From NCBI RefSeq assembly GCF_017874615.1, contig NZ_JAGIKV010000004.1, forward strand, positions 248,001-312,000: 64,000 bases of DNA, given 5' to 3'. The translations under genes were made by a program, and so were the position numbers. Below, one piece after another: positions 36,348 to 45,667 of the stretch. This DNA is from Paenibacillus xylanexedens (GTDB taxonomy: Bacteria; Bacillota; Bacilli; Paenibacillales; Paenibacillaceae). The first letter of the stretch is position 1, and each line of letters begins with the position of its first letter. The notes under the pieces were generated by a model that did not search any database, had not been told where the DNA came from, and worked only from the letters and a program-made list of their open reading frames with translations.

Positions 36348-36830
36348 TCAACTTTTACTCTGATCCATCGCCTTCATCTTCTCTTCGTATATTCGCCCTC
36401 TGGTAGGACTCCGGCGCTGCGGAATATTAGGTTTTAGCTCAAGCGATCTTCTAGATATCTCTTGTTCTAAGACCTTATCAACAATTCGTATGGACAAATC
36501 CCTGTAAGTCACAGACTGAACATCTGATTGAGACAGTTGCTTCACGATCCCCTGTACATCCCGTACCAAAGCCCCTAGGTCAATGCCCAGAATCGTAGCA
36601 GGATAAGGTTCCAGAAGATCAAGTGAGCTCTGTAACATCATCGTTCCTCCGCGGAGATTGCCATTCCTGAAGTGGTATAAACCAACTGCAATTTGCAACA
36701 ACCCTTTATAGAGAGAATCCCGGTTACGTTCAAGCCACAATTCTTCCAGCACCTCATGGCACTCGAAATAATCCTGATCCCGATTGAAGTAGATTAAGTA
36801 GTCAATGTACAGTGGCTCATAGATGCTCAT
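36348..36830 (-). CDS. DUF309 family protein
   Basis: 160 residues. FNRDQDYFECHEVLEELWLE is the DUF309 signature, an all-helical fold with conserved His and Glu. KGLLQIAVGLYHFRNGN is the second conserved block. The C-terminal 35 residues are basic and look disordered. Its start lies 14 bp inside the end of the alarmone synthetase gene, so it is co-translated. Function unknown; the tight link to (p)ppGpp synthesis is the best clue. Confidence 0.88.
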   Translation of the reverse strand: MSIYEPLYIDYLIYFNRDQDYFECHEVLEELWLERNRDSLYKGLLQIAVGLYHFRNGNLRGGTMMLQSSLDLLEPYPATILGIDLGALVRDVQGIVKQLSQSDVQSVTYRDLSIRIVDKVLEQEISRRSLELKPNIPQRRSPTRGRIYEEKMKAMDQSKS

Positions 36831-37632
36831 CCGGGTTTTCGCCCTTTCTGGCGTTGTTCAGAAGTTTCTTCACGTCATCCAGCAAGTCTTTGAGCCCTTC
36901 CATATCATGCCGTTCCCAGTAATCGTTAAATCGCTTCTGTGCTTCAATTGCTTCACTGACAAGGTGGTAGAAGTATAATTGATGAATGATATTCAATGTT
37001 CTTGACACGATATTGGAATCATCCTCAAATGCCTTCTGCGCCTCCAAAATCTGTAGACGAATCGCAGACATCTCGTTATCCAGTATAAACGCGGCCTCAG
37101 CCGTTTTTTTCAGCCTGGTTCTCATCTCATCAGGTAACCCTTCGCGAAACTTGTAACTCAGCGAATGTTCAATGGTAGCCCAGAAGTTCATGGCAAGCGT
37201 CCGGATCTGTATCTCGGCCAAAACTTTCTTTTGTCCCAGAGCCGTCTGAACAGGATACTCAATAATCATATGGAAGCTGCGATAGCCGCTCTCTTTGAAA
37301 TTCGTAATGTAATCTTTCTCAATTAATACCGTGAGATCCTTACGGCCTCGAATATACTCGGCAACCCGGCGGATATCATCTACGAACTGGCACATAATGC
37401 GGATACCTGCAATATCCTCAATGCCTGTTTCCACGTCATCAAGCGACACATTCAGTCTTCTGGATTTCTCCAGAATACTGGATATTTTTTTGACACGACC
37501 GGTAACGAATTCAATAGGGGCATACTCTTCCCTTTTTTTCAGTTCCGCCCGCATTGTCTTAAACTTGACTTTTAATTCCTCTACCGCTTGTTCATAAGGA
37601 AGTAAAAATGTACCCCAGTCTCTACCGTCCAT
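36817..37632 (-). CDS. Small alarmone synthetase (RelQ/SasB-like GTP pyrophosphokinase)
   Basis: 271 residues with one RelA/SpoT synthetase domain and no hydrolase domain. Motifs: GRVKKISSILEKSRR (ATP site), IEDIAGIRIMCQFVDD, SGYRSFHMIIEYPV, and EIQIRTLAMNFWATIEHSL (GTP site). It makes ppGpp/pppGpp from GTP or GDP and ATP under stress. At 271 residues it is longer than the roughly 210 of B. subtilis small synthetases, with extra helical sequence (LYFYHLVSEAIEAQKRFNDY) at the C-terminus. AGGAGG lies 7 nt before the ATG. DUF309 overlaps its end. Confidence 0.92.
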   Translation of the reverse strand: MDGRDWGTFLLPYEQAVEELKVKFKTMRAELKKREEYAPIEFVTGRVKKISSILEKSRRLNVSLDDVETGIEDIAGIRIMCQFVDDIRRVAEYIRGRKDLTVLIEKDYITNFKESGYRSFHMIIEYPVQTALGQKKVLAEIQIRTLAMNFWATIEHSLSYKFREGLPDEMRTRLKKTAEAAFILDNEMSAIRLQILEAQKAFEDDSNIVSRTLNIIHQLYFYHLVSEAIEAQKRFNDYWERHDMEGLKDLLDDVKKLLNNARKGENPDEHL

Positions 37633-37766
37633 GCTTATGCCTCCTGTCTCTATAGCTTCCCCTGTTCTATTCCATTATACATGATGTTTGGTGGGGGGAA
37701 GAGTCCCGAACCATTTTACGCTCTTCCATGCTTCTATATTTTCATTCCGGGGATTCACAATCCTTC

Positions 37767-38873
37767 TTAACGATGTTCTGCACCAACCGCTTCGGAGATA
37801 TGACGATAACCGTCTTTGCGCAGCAACTCACGCAGTCCGGCATGAATGCGCCGATTCACCTCAGGCCCTTCATAGATCAATGCTGTATATATTTCGACCA
37901 AGCTTGCTCCGGCTTTAATTTTCTCGTATGCATCCTCACTTGTGAAAATGCCACCTGAACCGATAATCGGAAGTTTTCCCTCCGTCTGGCGATAGATCTG
38001 GCGAATAATCTCCGTCGAACGATCACGTAGAGGTTTACCGCTCAGACCGCCAGTCTCTTTTGCATGTTGATGGGAAAGTCCTGTACGACTGATGGTTGTG
38101 TTCGTTGCAATAATGCCAGCAACACCGCTGTCTGCAATTGTGCGAACCATATATTCAAGTTCCTGATCATTCACATCCGGTGCAATCTTCACCAGAACGG
38201 ATTTGGTCGCTCCGCCCGCTCGTGCATGCTGCACGTTCATCTCGTTCATAACCGCAGCGAGCAGTTCCTTCAATTCATTCCCATGTTGCAGATTACGCAA
38301 ATCCGGTGTATTTGGTGAACTGATATTAACCACGAATAGATCAGCATAATCGTATAGTGCCTGAATGCACTTCGAATAGTCCAGGTGAGCTTCCTCATTA
38401 GACGTTGCCTTATTCTTGCCGATGTTAACAGCCACTGGAATACGCCGATCCTGTAGACGTGCCAATTCAACTGCCATGGCTTCCGCACCCAGATTGTTGA
38501 AGCCCATTCGGTTCACCAAAGCCTCATCTGGAGGCAATCGGAACAGCCGTGGTTGATCGTTACCTGGTTGTGCAAGTGGTGTCACGGTTCCCACTTCCAT
38601 GAATCCAAATCCGATGGAAGAAAAGCCCGTTACGGCCTGTCCGTTTTTGTCCAGACCCGCAGCCAGACCAACAGGTGTAGGGAAATGACACCCAAACATG
38701 TCAACAGCCAGATCAGACGTTTCACGAACGCCGTACATCACTCGCAGTCCGGAAGGAACCGGACGGATGCTACCCACGCCACTAAGGCCGCCAATAATCA
38801 GATGATGGGCCTGTTCAGGGTCCATTTTGAACAACAAAGGTTTAGCAAGACTTCTGTATAACAAATCACTCAC
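37767..38873 (-). CDS. pyrD: Dihydroorotate dehydrogenase (quinone), class 2
   Basis: A 368-residue FMN enzyme of pyrimidine synthesis. The N-terminal extension (MSDLLYRSLAKPLLFKMDPE) is the membrane and quinone-contact domain that marks class 2. VGLAAGLDKNG binds FMN, VVNISSPNTP contains the catalytic Ser, and IGSGGIFTSEDAYEKIKAGA is the phosphate loop. Class 2 is unusual in Bacillales with class 1B pyrD in the pyr operon, and this gene is indeed outside any pyr operon. The start is a GTG close to CGGAG. Confidence 0.94.
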   Translation of the reverse strand: MSDLLYRSLAKPLLFKMDPEQAHHLIIGGLSGVGSIRPVPSGLRVMYGVRETSDLAVDMFGCHFPTPVGLAAGLDKNGQAVTGFSSIGFGFMEVGTVTPLAQPGNDQPRLFRLPPDEALVNRMGFNNLGAEAMAVELARLQDRRIPVAVNIGKNKATSNEEAHLDYSKCIQALYDYADLFVVNISSPNTPDLRNLQHGNELKELLAAVMNEMNVQHARAGGATKSVLVKIAPDVNDQELEYMVRTIADSGVAGIIATNTTISRTGLSHQHAKETGGLSGKPLRDRSTEIIRQIYRQTEGKLPIIGSGGIFTSEDAYEKIKAGASLVEIYTALIYEGPEVNRRIHAGLRELLRKDGYRHISEAVGAEHR

Positions 38874-39119
38874 TCCGTTCTGGTCCGGTACGCCAAAAAG
38901 CCGTTTTCCGTCTTTTCATATGTAAAAAAACACTCTACTCACAAGTTTATCTGTTTCTTATTAAAAAGGAAAGTAGTTTGCGCATAGACAGCACAAATCG
39001 AATAATACAAAATGCTCACAAGAAATCCACCCGCCCACTGGAAATGACGAGTTGAATTCTTTACAATGAGAGCATGGTTACTCTACACCAGTTCTATTCC
39101 AAATAAGGAGGAATAACTC

Positions 39120-39257
39120 ATGGCTCCCAAACGTAAACCACCTGCATTACAGCAAAAGAAAGAAGAAGTGAATCGCAAAGCCATTGCATGGACTGCAGCC
39201 AGTGTAGGCGGCTTGATCATCATCATTGGTGCTCTTATCATTATTGCCAACATGTAG
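39120..39257 (+). CDS. 45-residue single-helix membrane protein
   Basis: MAPKRKPPALQQKKEEVNRK... starts at an ATG 7 nt after AAGGAGG. A basic cytoplasmic N-terminal half (residues 1-20) is followed by one hydrophobic helix (AIAWTAASVGGLIIIIGALI) that reaches nearly to the C-terminus. The organised ribosome binding site and typical tail-anchored layout support a real gene. Family not recognised. Confidence 0.75.
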   Translation: MAPKRKPPALQQKKEEVNRKAIAWTAASVGGLIIIIGALIIIANM

Positions 39258-39299
39258 ATGATTCAGGCTGAATCCTTCTGATTCTACATATCAAACAGA

Positions 39300-40742
39300 T
39301 CAATTCAGCCAGTGATACGTTTTGTTCGGATTATTTTGCTTTGGAACAAGCGTATGCTGATAACGCTGCTTTGCTTCTGGAACAAGCGTCAGATCTGGCA
39401 GTACATCTTCTCCAATGCGTACCGGAGTGCCTTGCGGAGCAAGAGCGAATAACTCTTCTACATCTTCTGTACGCATTCTCACACATCCAAGGGACTCATC
39501 CAGTCCGATACTGTCTGGCTCGTTGGTCCCGTGGATGGCATAATTCGTATTCGAGAGCTGCATACCTCTGCTTCCAAACTCACCGTTCGAGCGTCCATTC
39601 GGATTGACCACTTTATCTGTGATGATAAATGAACCTTCCGGTGTTTGATCACCGCCAAGTCCCACATCATATATACGAACAATGGTATCCCCACTGATTA
39701 ATGCAAGTTTATGTTTATCCTTATCAATGACCATCTCCAGCGGTTCCTGCAAAAAAGGCTGACCTCCCAGCGTATCTGCAAAAGCAGCATTTTTGCCTTG
39801 AGACGAATCCAAAGATGTTGAACCGTTCTCTTTACCACTTGAATTGCTCTTTCCTTTCTGTGCCTTTCCTTGATGCAAAGCTAACAGCTTCGGAAACATC
39901 TCGGTCATCCCTGGCGCAGTCTCTCCCAGAATATTATTCGGAAATGGCTGGGCCATTTGCGTTACACTCTTGGGCCAAGCGTCATTTTTTTTACGATAGG
40001 CAACGATTGCACTTGATAATGATGCAGCAGCTTCCTGCTTGGCGGTCCACGCCAAGGCCATCTTTTTGATTTTCGGTGTAATTTCAGGAGGTTCACAGTT
40101 GCATTGCTTGGCATCATAACTCTGTGCAGTTAATTTCCCGCTTGTATTGGTTTGAACTATGTATTTCACAGGCATATTTCGCTTCCATAAAGACCAGTCA
40201 TCCGAGGTTTGCATACCCAGTACAGCAGAGGTCTCTACTTTCGGGCCAGACCCGGACCAGGCAGCTGCGAGCGCAGCCTCGCCATGGTTGCCTCCACCAA
40301 ATGCCGCAGCGGTGAACACATTGCTTGGCGCAATGAATGCAGTCTCAGCCTGTTGATCCGCTCCTACAGGGTCAGGGATCTCATCCGTGGATTCCAGTGC
40401 TGCTGACAGCGCGTCAGCAGCTTCCCGACTGAAACCCGGAGCGTCCGCAGGTGGCAGACCTGCCAGCACAAGCAGCATGAACAACGTAAGCCACATTTTG
40501 CGTCTACGTTGTTTTTTCTCTTTTTGCTCGGACATCTCGACCAGTTTATCCTGATAGTCTACCCAGATGTCAGCAGGAGCTTTACTGCGTTCAAATGCCT
40601 CATAAACCTCGCCCGCTTGCTGAAAGCAATAATTGGCTTTGGCCTCCTGTCCTTCGCCCAAATACTCCTTTCCGAGCAAGTACCAAGCCATTTTATTGTC
40701 GGGATGTTTCTTGACATATGTTCTTAGATGAGTATTTTGCAT
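39300..40742 (-). CDS. Membrane-anchored L,D-transpeptidase with N-terminal TPR-like region
   Basis: 480 residues. Residues 1-75 form a TPR-like helical pair (MAWYLLGKEYLGEGQEAKAN), then a basic stretch and one membrane helix (about 83-97). An extracytoplasmic linker of about 240 residues follows, then a YkuD catalytic domain with HGTNEPDSIGLDESLGCVRM (Cys near 420). The enzyme forms 3-3 cross-links or attaches proteins to peptidoglycan. The ATG at 40742 follows GGAGG by 5 nt. A cytoplasmic protein-binding domain joined to an external transpeptidase is notable. Confidence 0.85.
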   Translation of the reverse strand: MQNTHLRTYVKKHPDNKMAWYLLGKEYLGEGQEAKANYCFQQAGEVYEAFERSKAPADIWVDYQDKLVEMSEQKEKKQRRRKMWLTLFMLLVLAGLPPADAPGFSREAADALSAALESTDEIPDPVGADQQAETAFIAPSNVFTAAAFGGGNHGEAALAAAWSGSGPKVETSAVLGMQTSDDWSLWKRNMPVKYIVQTNTSGKLTAQSYDAKQCNCEPPEITPKIKKMALAWTAKQEAAASLSSAIVAYRKKNDAWPKSVTQMAQPFPNNILGETAPGMTEMFPKLLALHQGKAQKGKSNSSGKENGSTSLDSSQGKNAAFADTLGGQPFLQEPLEMVIDKDKHKLALISGDTIVRIYDVGLGGDQTPEGSFIITDKVVNPNGRSNGEFGSRGMQLSNTNYAIHGTNEPDSIGLDESLGCVRMRTEDVEELFALAPQGTPVRIGEDVLPDLTLVPEAKQRYQHTLVPKQNNPNKTYHWLN

Positions 40743-40895
40743 CCGATCCTCCACTATTTCGCCTTTTTCCGTATATCATTATATATCGGCATAACCAGGC
40801 GTTGAATCCATAGGACTTGAGTACCCGGTGGAAAAAAGGGGGTTCGACAATGTTCGTCCTTGATCCATAGTCAGATAATCACAGTTCAATGATGC

Positions 40896-40938
40896 AAAAA
40901 AAGCACCTTCCCTTGTCGTTAAGACAAAAGAAAGTGCT
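40896..40938 (-). terminator. Terminator of the ferredoxin gene
   Basis: AGCAC/GTGCT outer stem and TTGTC/GACAA inner stem with an internal bulge, followed on the minus strand by TTTTTTT. Confidence 0.75.
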
Positions 40939-40959
40939 CTGTGTTCATGTGAGAAATGC

Positions 40960-41202
<243 letters not shown>

Positions 41203-41319
41203 TTACATTCTCTCCTCCTAAAATTCGAAACGTACAGTGTTTTTATCTAAAAACATATTAAACCAAAGTAAGGATAATTACAAATCAATTTGCAACCACA
41301 AGCCTTTATTATCCCTTAT

Positions 41320-42624
41320 TTAATCAAGACTTTGCAAGTTATCTTTTTGCAGGGAAGTACCGCGCACTTTATGATTACGAAGCAGCACGGAAGGATCGTC
41401 TCCAAGCATGCCTGCGGTCACAACAGCATTCTCACCAAATTTATCACGTAACTGATCCATAATCCGAATCAGATTGTCCTTCTTGGGCTTCTGCTCATAT
41501 TCGAACAAGTCCATCTGCACAGCGGATTCCTCTCTTGGAATCAGGTTCTGAAGTGTCACACCCAGCATGCGTACAGGCTTGCCACTACCCCAATGCTTCT
41601 CAAATAGTTTACAGGCCTCACGGTAAATGACCGTTGCATCCTCCGTAGGAACTTCCATTAGACGTGATCGAGTGATTGTCTTCATATCCGGTGTCCGGAT
41701 TGTAATCTGAATACCCTGGCTGAACATTTCGTGCTTGCGCAACCTTCTGGCTACCTGGTCACTTATATTGAGGAATACCCGATGAATCTCATTCATATCC
41801 GATACATCCGCTGGTAGAGTGGTCGTATGTCCAATGGATTTATTGGCCTCACGTTCCGCGTGAACTGCGGAATGGTTAATGCCATTCGCGGAATTTTTGA
41901 GCCATGCTCCATTCACTCCGAATAGTTCGATCAACATGTTCTCATCCGACTTGGCCAACTGACCAATCGTTTCAATGCCCAGTTTTTTCAACTTTTCAGC
42001 CGTTTTTTTGCCAATGCCAAACATCTCGTTACATGGCCTGTGCCAAAGAATCCGGGGTACGTCCCTCATGCGTAAAATGGAGATACCGTTCGGTTTTTTC
42101 AGATCCGAAGCCATTTTCGCCAATAATTTGTTGGGTGCAATGCCAATGGAACATGGCAGCCCCAATTCATCCTTGATTCTCCGCTGAATGCTCTCCGCAA
42201 TCTCCATTGGATTCCCGAATTGCCTTGAACCTGTAATATCCAGATAACATTCATCAATGGATGTCGCCTCAAGTTGAGGCGTATAACTATACGCAATCTG
42301 CATGAACGCTCTTGAATATTGACGATATAAATGAAAATCAGGACGAATCACAATGAGATCAGGGCACTTTTTCATGGCTTGGTGCACAACCATACCTGTT
42401 GAGATGCCTCGATTACGAGCGGCATATGAGCAGGTTACGATTACACCCTTTCGCAGTTCACTGCTGCCCGCAACGGCCGTTGCTTTTCCTCTATATAAAT
42501 CTGGTTCCTCGGCTTCATGTACAGAGCAGTAGAAAGCATTCATATCGACATGCAGAATCACCCGTCCGGCTGCAGGGTAATATTGATCCACATTTGCTGG
42601 AGGATTGCCGTCTGAAGACATCAT
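41320..42624 (-). CDS. dinB: DNA polymerase IV (Y-family translesion polymerase)
   Basis: 434 residues. Palm motifs VILHVDMNAFYCSVHEAE (metal Asp) and ATSIDECYLDIT (metal Asp-Glu) are present, with the helix-hairpin-helix FGIGKKTAEKLKKLGIETIG, a little-finger domain, and a C-terminal beta-clamp motif QMDLF. It copies damaged templates with low fidelity. The ATG at 42624 lies 3 nt after GGGTGGGGG, with a second ATG following; a GTG at 42648 is less likely. No LexA box was spotted upstream. Confidence 0.93.
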   Translation of the reverse strand: MMSSDGNPPANVDQYYPAAGRVILHVDMNAFYCSVHEAEEPDLYRGKATAVAGSSELRKGVIVTCSYAARNRGISTGMVVHQAMKKCPDLIVIRPDFHLYRQYSRAFMQIAYSYTPQLEATSIDECYLDITGSRQFGNPMEIAESIQRRIKDELGLPCSIGIAPNKLLAKMASDLKKPNGISILRMRDVPRILWHRPCNEMFGIGKKTAEKLKKLGIETIGQLAKSDENMLIELFGVNGAWLKNSANGINHSAVHAEREANKSIGHTTTLPADVSDMNEIHRVFLNISDQVARRLRKHEMFSQGIQITIRTPDMKTITRSRLMEVPTEDATVIYREACKLFEKHWGSGKPVRMLGVTLQNLIPREESAVQMDLFEYEQKPKKDNLIRIMDQLRDKFGENAVVTAGMLGDDPSVLLRNHKVRGTSLQKDNLQSLD

Positions 42625-42719
42625 GAACCCCCACCCTTTCATGCACACTAATTAATGAAACGTAATTTGCTTTCTTCTATAGTATATCAAACCCGTTATG
42701 TTAATTCAGTCATGAGCAT

Positions 42720-42827
42720 TTATTTTCTGCGAGATCTGATCAGAGACAGAATAATTAACCAGCCTACACTCACAAAAAGTATCAAAGTGATCAGAGCAAT
42801 AATCGTATTTTCCCATACAAAACTCAA
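42720..42827 (-). CDS. 35-residue single-helix membrane peptide
   Basis: TTG start at 42827 with GGAGG 7 nt upstream. MSFVWENTIIALITLILFVS... has one hydrophobic helix (about residues 8-30) and a basic end RSRRK, a typical small membrane peptide with its C-terminus in the cytoplasm. It lies about 100 bp upstream of dinB on the same strand. Family not recognised; it may act on a membrane partner. Confidence 0.65.
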   Translation of the reverse strand: MSFVWENTIIALITLILFVSVGWLIILSLIRSRRK

Positions 42828-43154
42828 AATTAACCCTCCTTTTCTTCCATATATTCCAATTAAAACTCAATAATAGATTATAACATACATCCGGATTATG
42901 ATTAACATCCTTCTTTTTTCTCTAAAATCCGTTAATTGTTACATGAAACTGCGATTTCTATGTAGCATTTGGCTATAATGGTGCTATAATAATTAATTAT
43001 ACAAATTGACGACTTTAGGACAAATCAGCGCATTGAGTTTAACACAGTGTAGCGTTGCCGAATCGAAGGATTCGTCCACTAACGTACTTAACAGCTTTTC
43101 CTAACTTAAAATCCAAACTTTTAAAAGAGCGCTTTATCTCAAAGGAGGATCTTC
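42828..43154 (+). promoter_or_regulatory. Leader and promoter region of cimA
   Basis: An extended -10 TGCTATAAT lies at 42982-42990, with another TATAAT at 42974-42979 and no clear -35. The roughly 155-nt untranslated leader contains a perfect hairpin CGAATC-GAAG-GATTCG (43059-43074). There is no T-box signature, no leader peptide rich in branched-chain codons and no terminator, so any leader control is unproven. AAAGGAGG precedes the cimA ATG. Confidence 0.45.
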
Positions 43155-44774
43155 ATGTCAAAGGCCATTTCCATCTTCGATACGACTTTACGTGACGGCA
43201 CACAAGGGGAGGGTGTCAGCTTATCGGCAGACGACAAACTCAAAATTGCCAAGAAGCTTGATGACCTGGGTGTCCATTATATTGAAGGCGGAATTCCCGG
43301 CAGCAATACCAAGGACATTGAGTTTTTCAAAAGAGTCAAGGAATTAAACCTGAACGCAAAGGTTGTTGCTTTTGGCAGTACCCGTCGTAAGGGCAGCGTT
43401 GCTAGTGAAGACGCCAACCTGAAGCGAATGATCGAATCTGGTGCTCAGGCTGCAACCCTAGTCGGTAAATCATGGGACTTCCATGTGCATACGGCTTTGC
43501 AGACTACATTGGAAGAAAACTTGTCCATGATCTATGATTCCATCGCCTATCTGAAACAGAATGGTATGGAAGTGATCTTTGATGCAGAACACTTCTTTGA
43601 CGGGTTCAAACATAACCCGGAGTATGCTCAAGCGGTCTTGACCAGAGCTCACGAAGCTGGAGCGGACTGGCTCGTCATGTGTGATACCAACGGCGGGACG
43701 ATGCCAAACGAGGTGCACGAGATCGTATCCACACTGCGTGGATGCCTGCCTCATGCACATCTCGGCATCCATACACATAATGATTGTGAACTGGCTGTCG
43801 CTAACACACTCAGTGCTGTACAAGCCGGAGCTCGTCAAGTTCAAGGAACGATGAACGGTTATGGAGAGCGTTGCGGTAATGCTAATCTGGCGTCCATCAT
43901 TCCAAACTTGCAACTGAAACTTGGCTATGAATGTGTCACTAAGGATTCCATGAGACAACTTACAAACGCGGCTCGTTATGTCAGCGAAATTGCTAATGTG
44001 AATATGCCGATTAATCAACCTTATGTCGGCAATGCTGCTTTTGCTCACAAAGGTGGAATTCACGTCTCTGCCATCCTGCGGGATTCACGTACCTATGAAC
44101 ACATCGTGCCTGAACTGGTTGGTAACAAGCAACGTGTGCTGGTCTCGGAACTTGCCGGACAGAGTAATATTGTATCTAAAGCACAGGAACTGGGTCTTGA
44201 GTTTGATCCAAGCAGTGCCAATTCACGTCAGATTATTGAGAAAATCAAAGACCTGGAGCATCAGGGTTACCAATTCGAAGGCGCAGATGCTTCGCTTGAA
44301 TTGTTAATTCGTGAAGCGAACGGTGATATGAAAGAATTGTTCACGTTTGAATCATTCAAAATGCTTGTGGAGAAAACGGCGGGCAAATCTGTTGTTTCCG
44401 AAGCTTTTGTCAAAGTGAATATCGCTGGAACAAGCGCTTATACCGCTGCTGAGGGCAATGGTCCGGTTAACGCACTCGATAACGCCCTTCGGAAAGCGCT
44501 GGTGCAATATTTCCCTTCCCTTGCCAACATGCATCTGTCGGACTACAAAGTGCGTGTTCTGGATGAGAAGGATGCCACAGCTGCCAAAGTTCGTGTATTG
44601 ATCGAATCCAAAAATACGGAAAACACCTGGAATACTGTTGGTGTATCCGAGAACGTGATTGAAGCAAGTTGGGAAGCTCTCGTTCACAGTTTCCGCTATG
44701 CTTTGCTTCAAGAAAAATTGCAGGATGAACCGGGCATACTCCCTATTCCTGCTCACGGGTTAAGCAACCACTAA
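43155..44774 (+). CDS. cimA: (R)-citramalate synthase
   Basis: A 539-residue DRE-TIM metallolyase that condenses pyruvate and acetyl-CoA to citramalate, a threonine-independent entry to isoleucine. IFDTTLRDGTQGEGVSLS is the DRE start, GIHTHNDCELAVANTLSAV holds the metal His pair, and NGYGERCGNANL is the family-specific Gly-rich block. The C-terminal 140 residues are a LeuA-type regulatory dimer domain, so feedback inhibition by isoleucine is likely. QGEG instead of the QxPG of LeuA and the length support CimA over isopropylmalate synthase. Monocistronic. Confidence 0.92.
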   Translation: MSKAISIFDTTLRDGTQGEGVSLSADDKLKIAKKLDDLGVHYIEGGIPGSNTKDIEFFKRVKELNLNAKVVAFGSTRRKGSVASEDANLKRMIESGAQAATLVGKSWDFHVHTALQTTLEENLSMIYDSIAYLKQNGMEVIFDAEHFFDGFKHNPEYAQAVLTRAHEAGADWLVMCDTNGGTMPNEVHEIVSTLRGCLPHAHLGIHTHNDCELAVANTLSAVQAGARQVQGTMNGYGERCGNANLASIIPNLQLKLGYECVTKDSMRQLTNAARYVSEIANVNMPINQPYVGNAAFAHKGGIHVSAILRDSRTYEHIVPELVGNKQRVLVSELAGQSNIVSKAQELGLEFDPSSANSRQIIEKIKDLEHQGYQFEGADASLELLIREANGDMKELFTFESFKMLVEKTAGKSVVSEAFVKVNIAGTSAYTAAEGNGPVNALDNALRKALVQYFPSLANMHLSDYKVRVLDEKDATAAKVRVLIESKNTENTWNTVGVSENVIEASWEALVHSFRYALLQEKLQDEPGILPIPAHGLSNH

Positions 44775-44832
44775 AGTGTAGGTTCAAAAAATCGTTTTTT
44801 GAACCTCTTAACGCTTATTTCCCGGAAAATAT

Positions 44833-44887
44833 AAAGAAGCCTATGTACCCATGATTCATGGATGCAAAGGCTTCTTTGTTTGCAGAA
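44833..44887. terminator. Bidirectional terminator between cimA and the ResA-like gene
   Basis: AAAGAAGCC/GGCTTCTTT stem with an inner CCATGA/TCATGG stem; T-rich on both flanks. An additional AGGTTCAAAAAA/TTTTTTGAACCT hairpin at 44780-44806 directly follows cimA but lacks a trailing T-run. Confidence 0.75.
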
Positions 44888-44889
44888 AA

Positions 44890-45441
44890 TTAATTCGCAA
44901 TTAACTTTTTAATCTTACGTTCCAACTCTTTCTCGGGTAATATGCCCAGAACAATCTCCTGGATAACTCCTCTGGAGTCAATCAGAACATTCGTTGGAAA
45001 AGCCACCCCATTGTATTGAGCATACACAGTCCCCTTCTCATCCAAGGGAATAGGGAATGTCAGTTGGTACTCATCCACAAAAGCTTTGGCATCTTTGAGT
45101 TTATCGTATGACGTTACATTAACCCCATACATGTCAAGCTTATCCTTGTATTTCGCAGCCATTCTGTTCAACTCTGGAGCTTCCTGCTTACACGGCTCAC
45201 ACCAGGATGCCCAGAAACTGACGAACGTAGCCTTATCTTTGGCACCGCCCACACTGTACGTCTTCCCATCCATTGCTGTCAGAGAAAAAGTAGGTGCCAG
45301 AAGACCCGCACGTGGTCCCGTCTCTGTAGGCATGGGTTCTTCCTGCTTAAAGACGGCTGCAATGCCGTCACCCGCATTCTGGGCCAGTGCAATACCAACC
45401 AGCAAGACAACACCAAGGAGTATGTATATGTTTCGTTTCAT
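44890..45441 (-). CDS. ResA-like thiol-disulfide oxidoreductase
   Basis: 183 residues. An N-terminal membrane anchor (YILLGVVLLVGIALAQ) precedes an extracytoplasmic TlpA/ResA thioredoxin fold with active site SFWASWCEPCKQEAPEL and cis-Pro VAFPTNVLIDSRG. Family members reduce apocytochrome c or other exported thiols. There are no cytochrome-maturation genes beside it, so the partner is unknown. GGGTGGCGGG precedes the ATG. Confidence 0.88.
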   Translation of the reverse strand: MKRNIYILLGVVLLVGIALAQNAGDGIAAVFKQEEPMPTETGPRAGLLAPTFSLTAMDGKTYSVGGAKDKATFVSFWASWCEPCKQEAPELNRMAAKYKDKLDMYGVNVTSYDKLKDAKAFVDEYQLTFPIPLDEKGTVYAQYNGVAFPTNVLIDSRGVIQEIVLGILPEKELERKIKKLIAN

Positions 45442-45617
45442 AACCCGCCACCCTTTTATATAATTAGCCTGTTGAAACTAAAACCGCAATTTCTTCACAT
45501 GCTAAGTGCTTAACACGCTCTATGACAGTTCACCAGAACACGATTCCCAAATGTTCTCTTTATTATTGTACCCTTTTCCTTTAAAATTTTACAATCCGCA
45601 TTACAGAAAATAAAATG

Positions 45618-45645
45618 AAAAAGGACTCCTGCCATAGCAGGAGCC
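45618..45645 (-). terminator. Minus-strand terminator inside the JAMM-gene leader
   Basis: CTCCTGC/GCAGGAG stem extended by GG/CC with loop CATA, followed on the minus strand by TTTTTC. The only minus-strand genes upstream that lack a terminator are dnaQ and its operon, which end at 46145, so their transcript probably runs antisense through the whole JAMM gene. On the plus strand the hairpin sits 22 bp before the JAMM start. Confidence 0.7.
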
Positions 45646-45667
45646 AAAGAGAGAGGGGTGAATACAA

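Noticed and set aside
42985..43154. Possible T-box or leader-peptide attenuator before cimA
   Set aside because: No T-box antiterminator signature, no codon-rich leader peptide and no terminator; only one small hairpin.
43470..44063. 197-codon open frame antisense to cimA
   Set aside because: No ribosome binding site or family match; it is fully inside the clear citramalate synthase gene and has the composition of a shadow frame.
44780..44806. AGGTTCAAAAAA/TTTTTTGAACCT hairpin as the cimA terminator
   Set aside because: Strong stem but no T-run after it; the hairpin at 44833-44887 is the better terminator, so this one is mentioned only as accessory.
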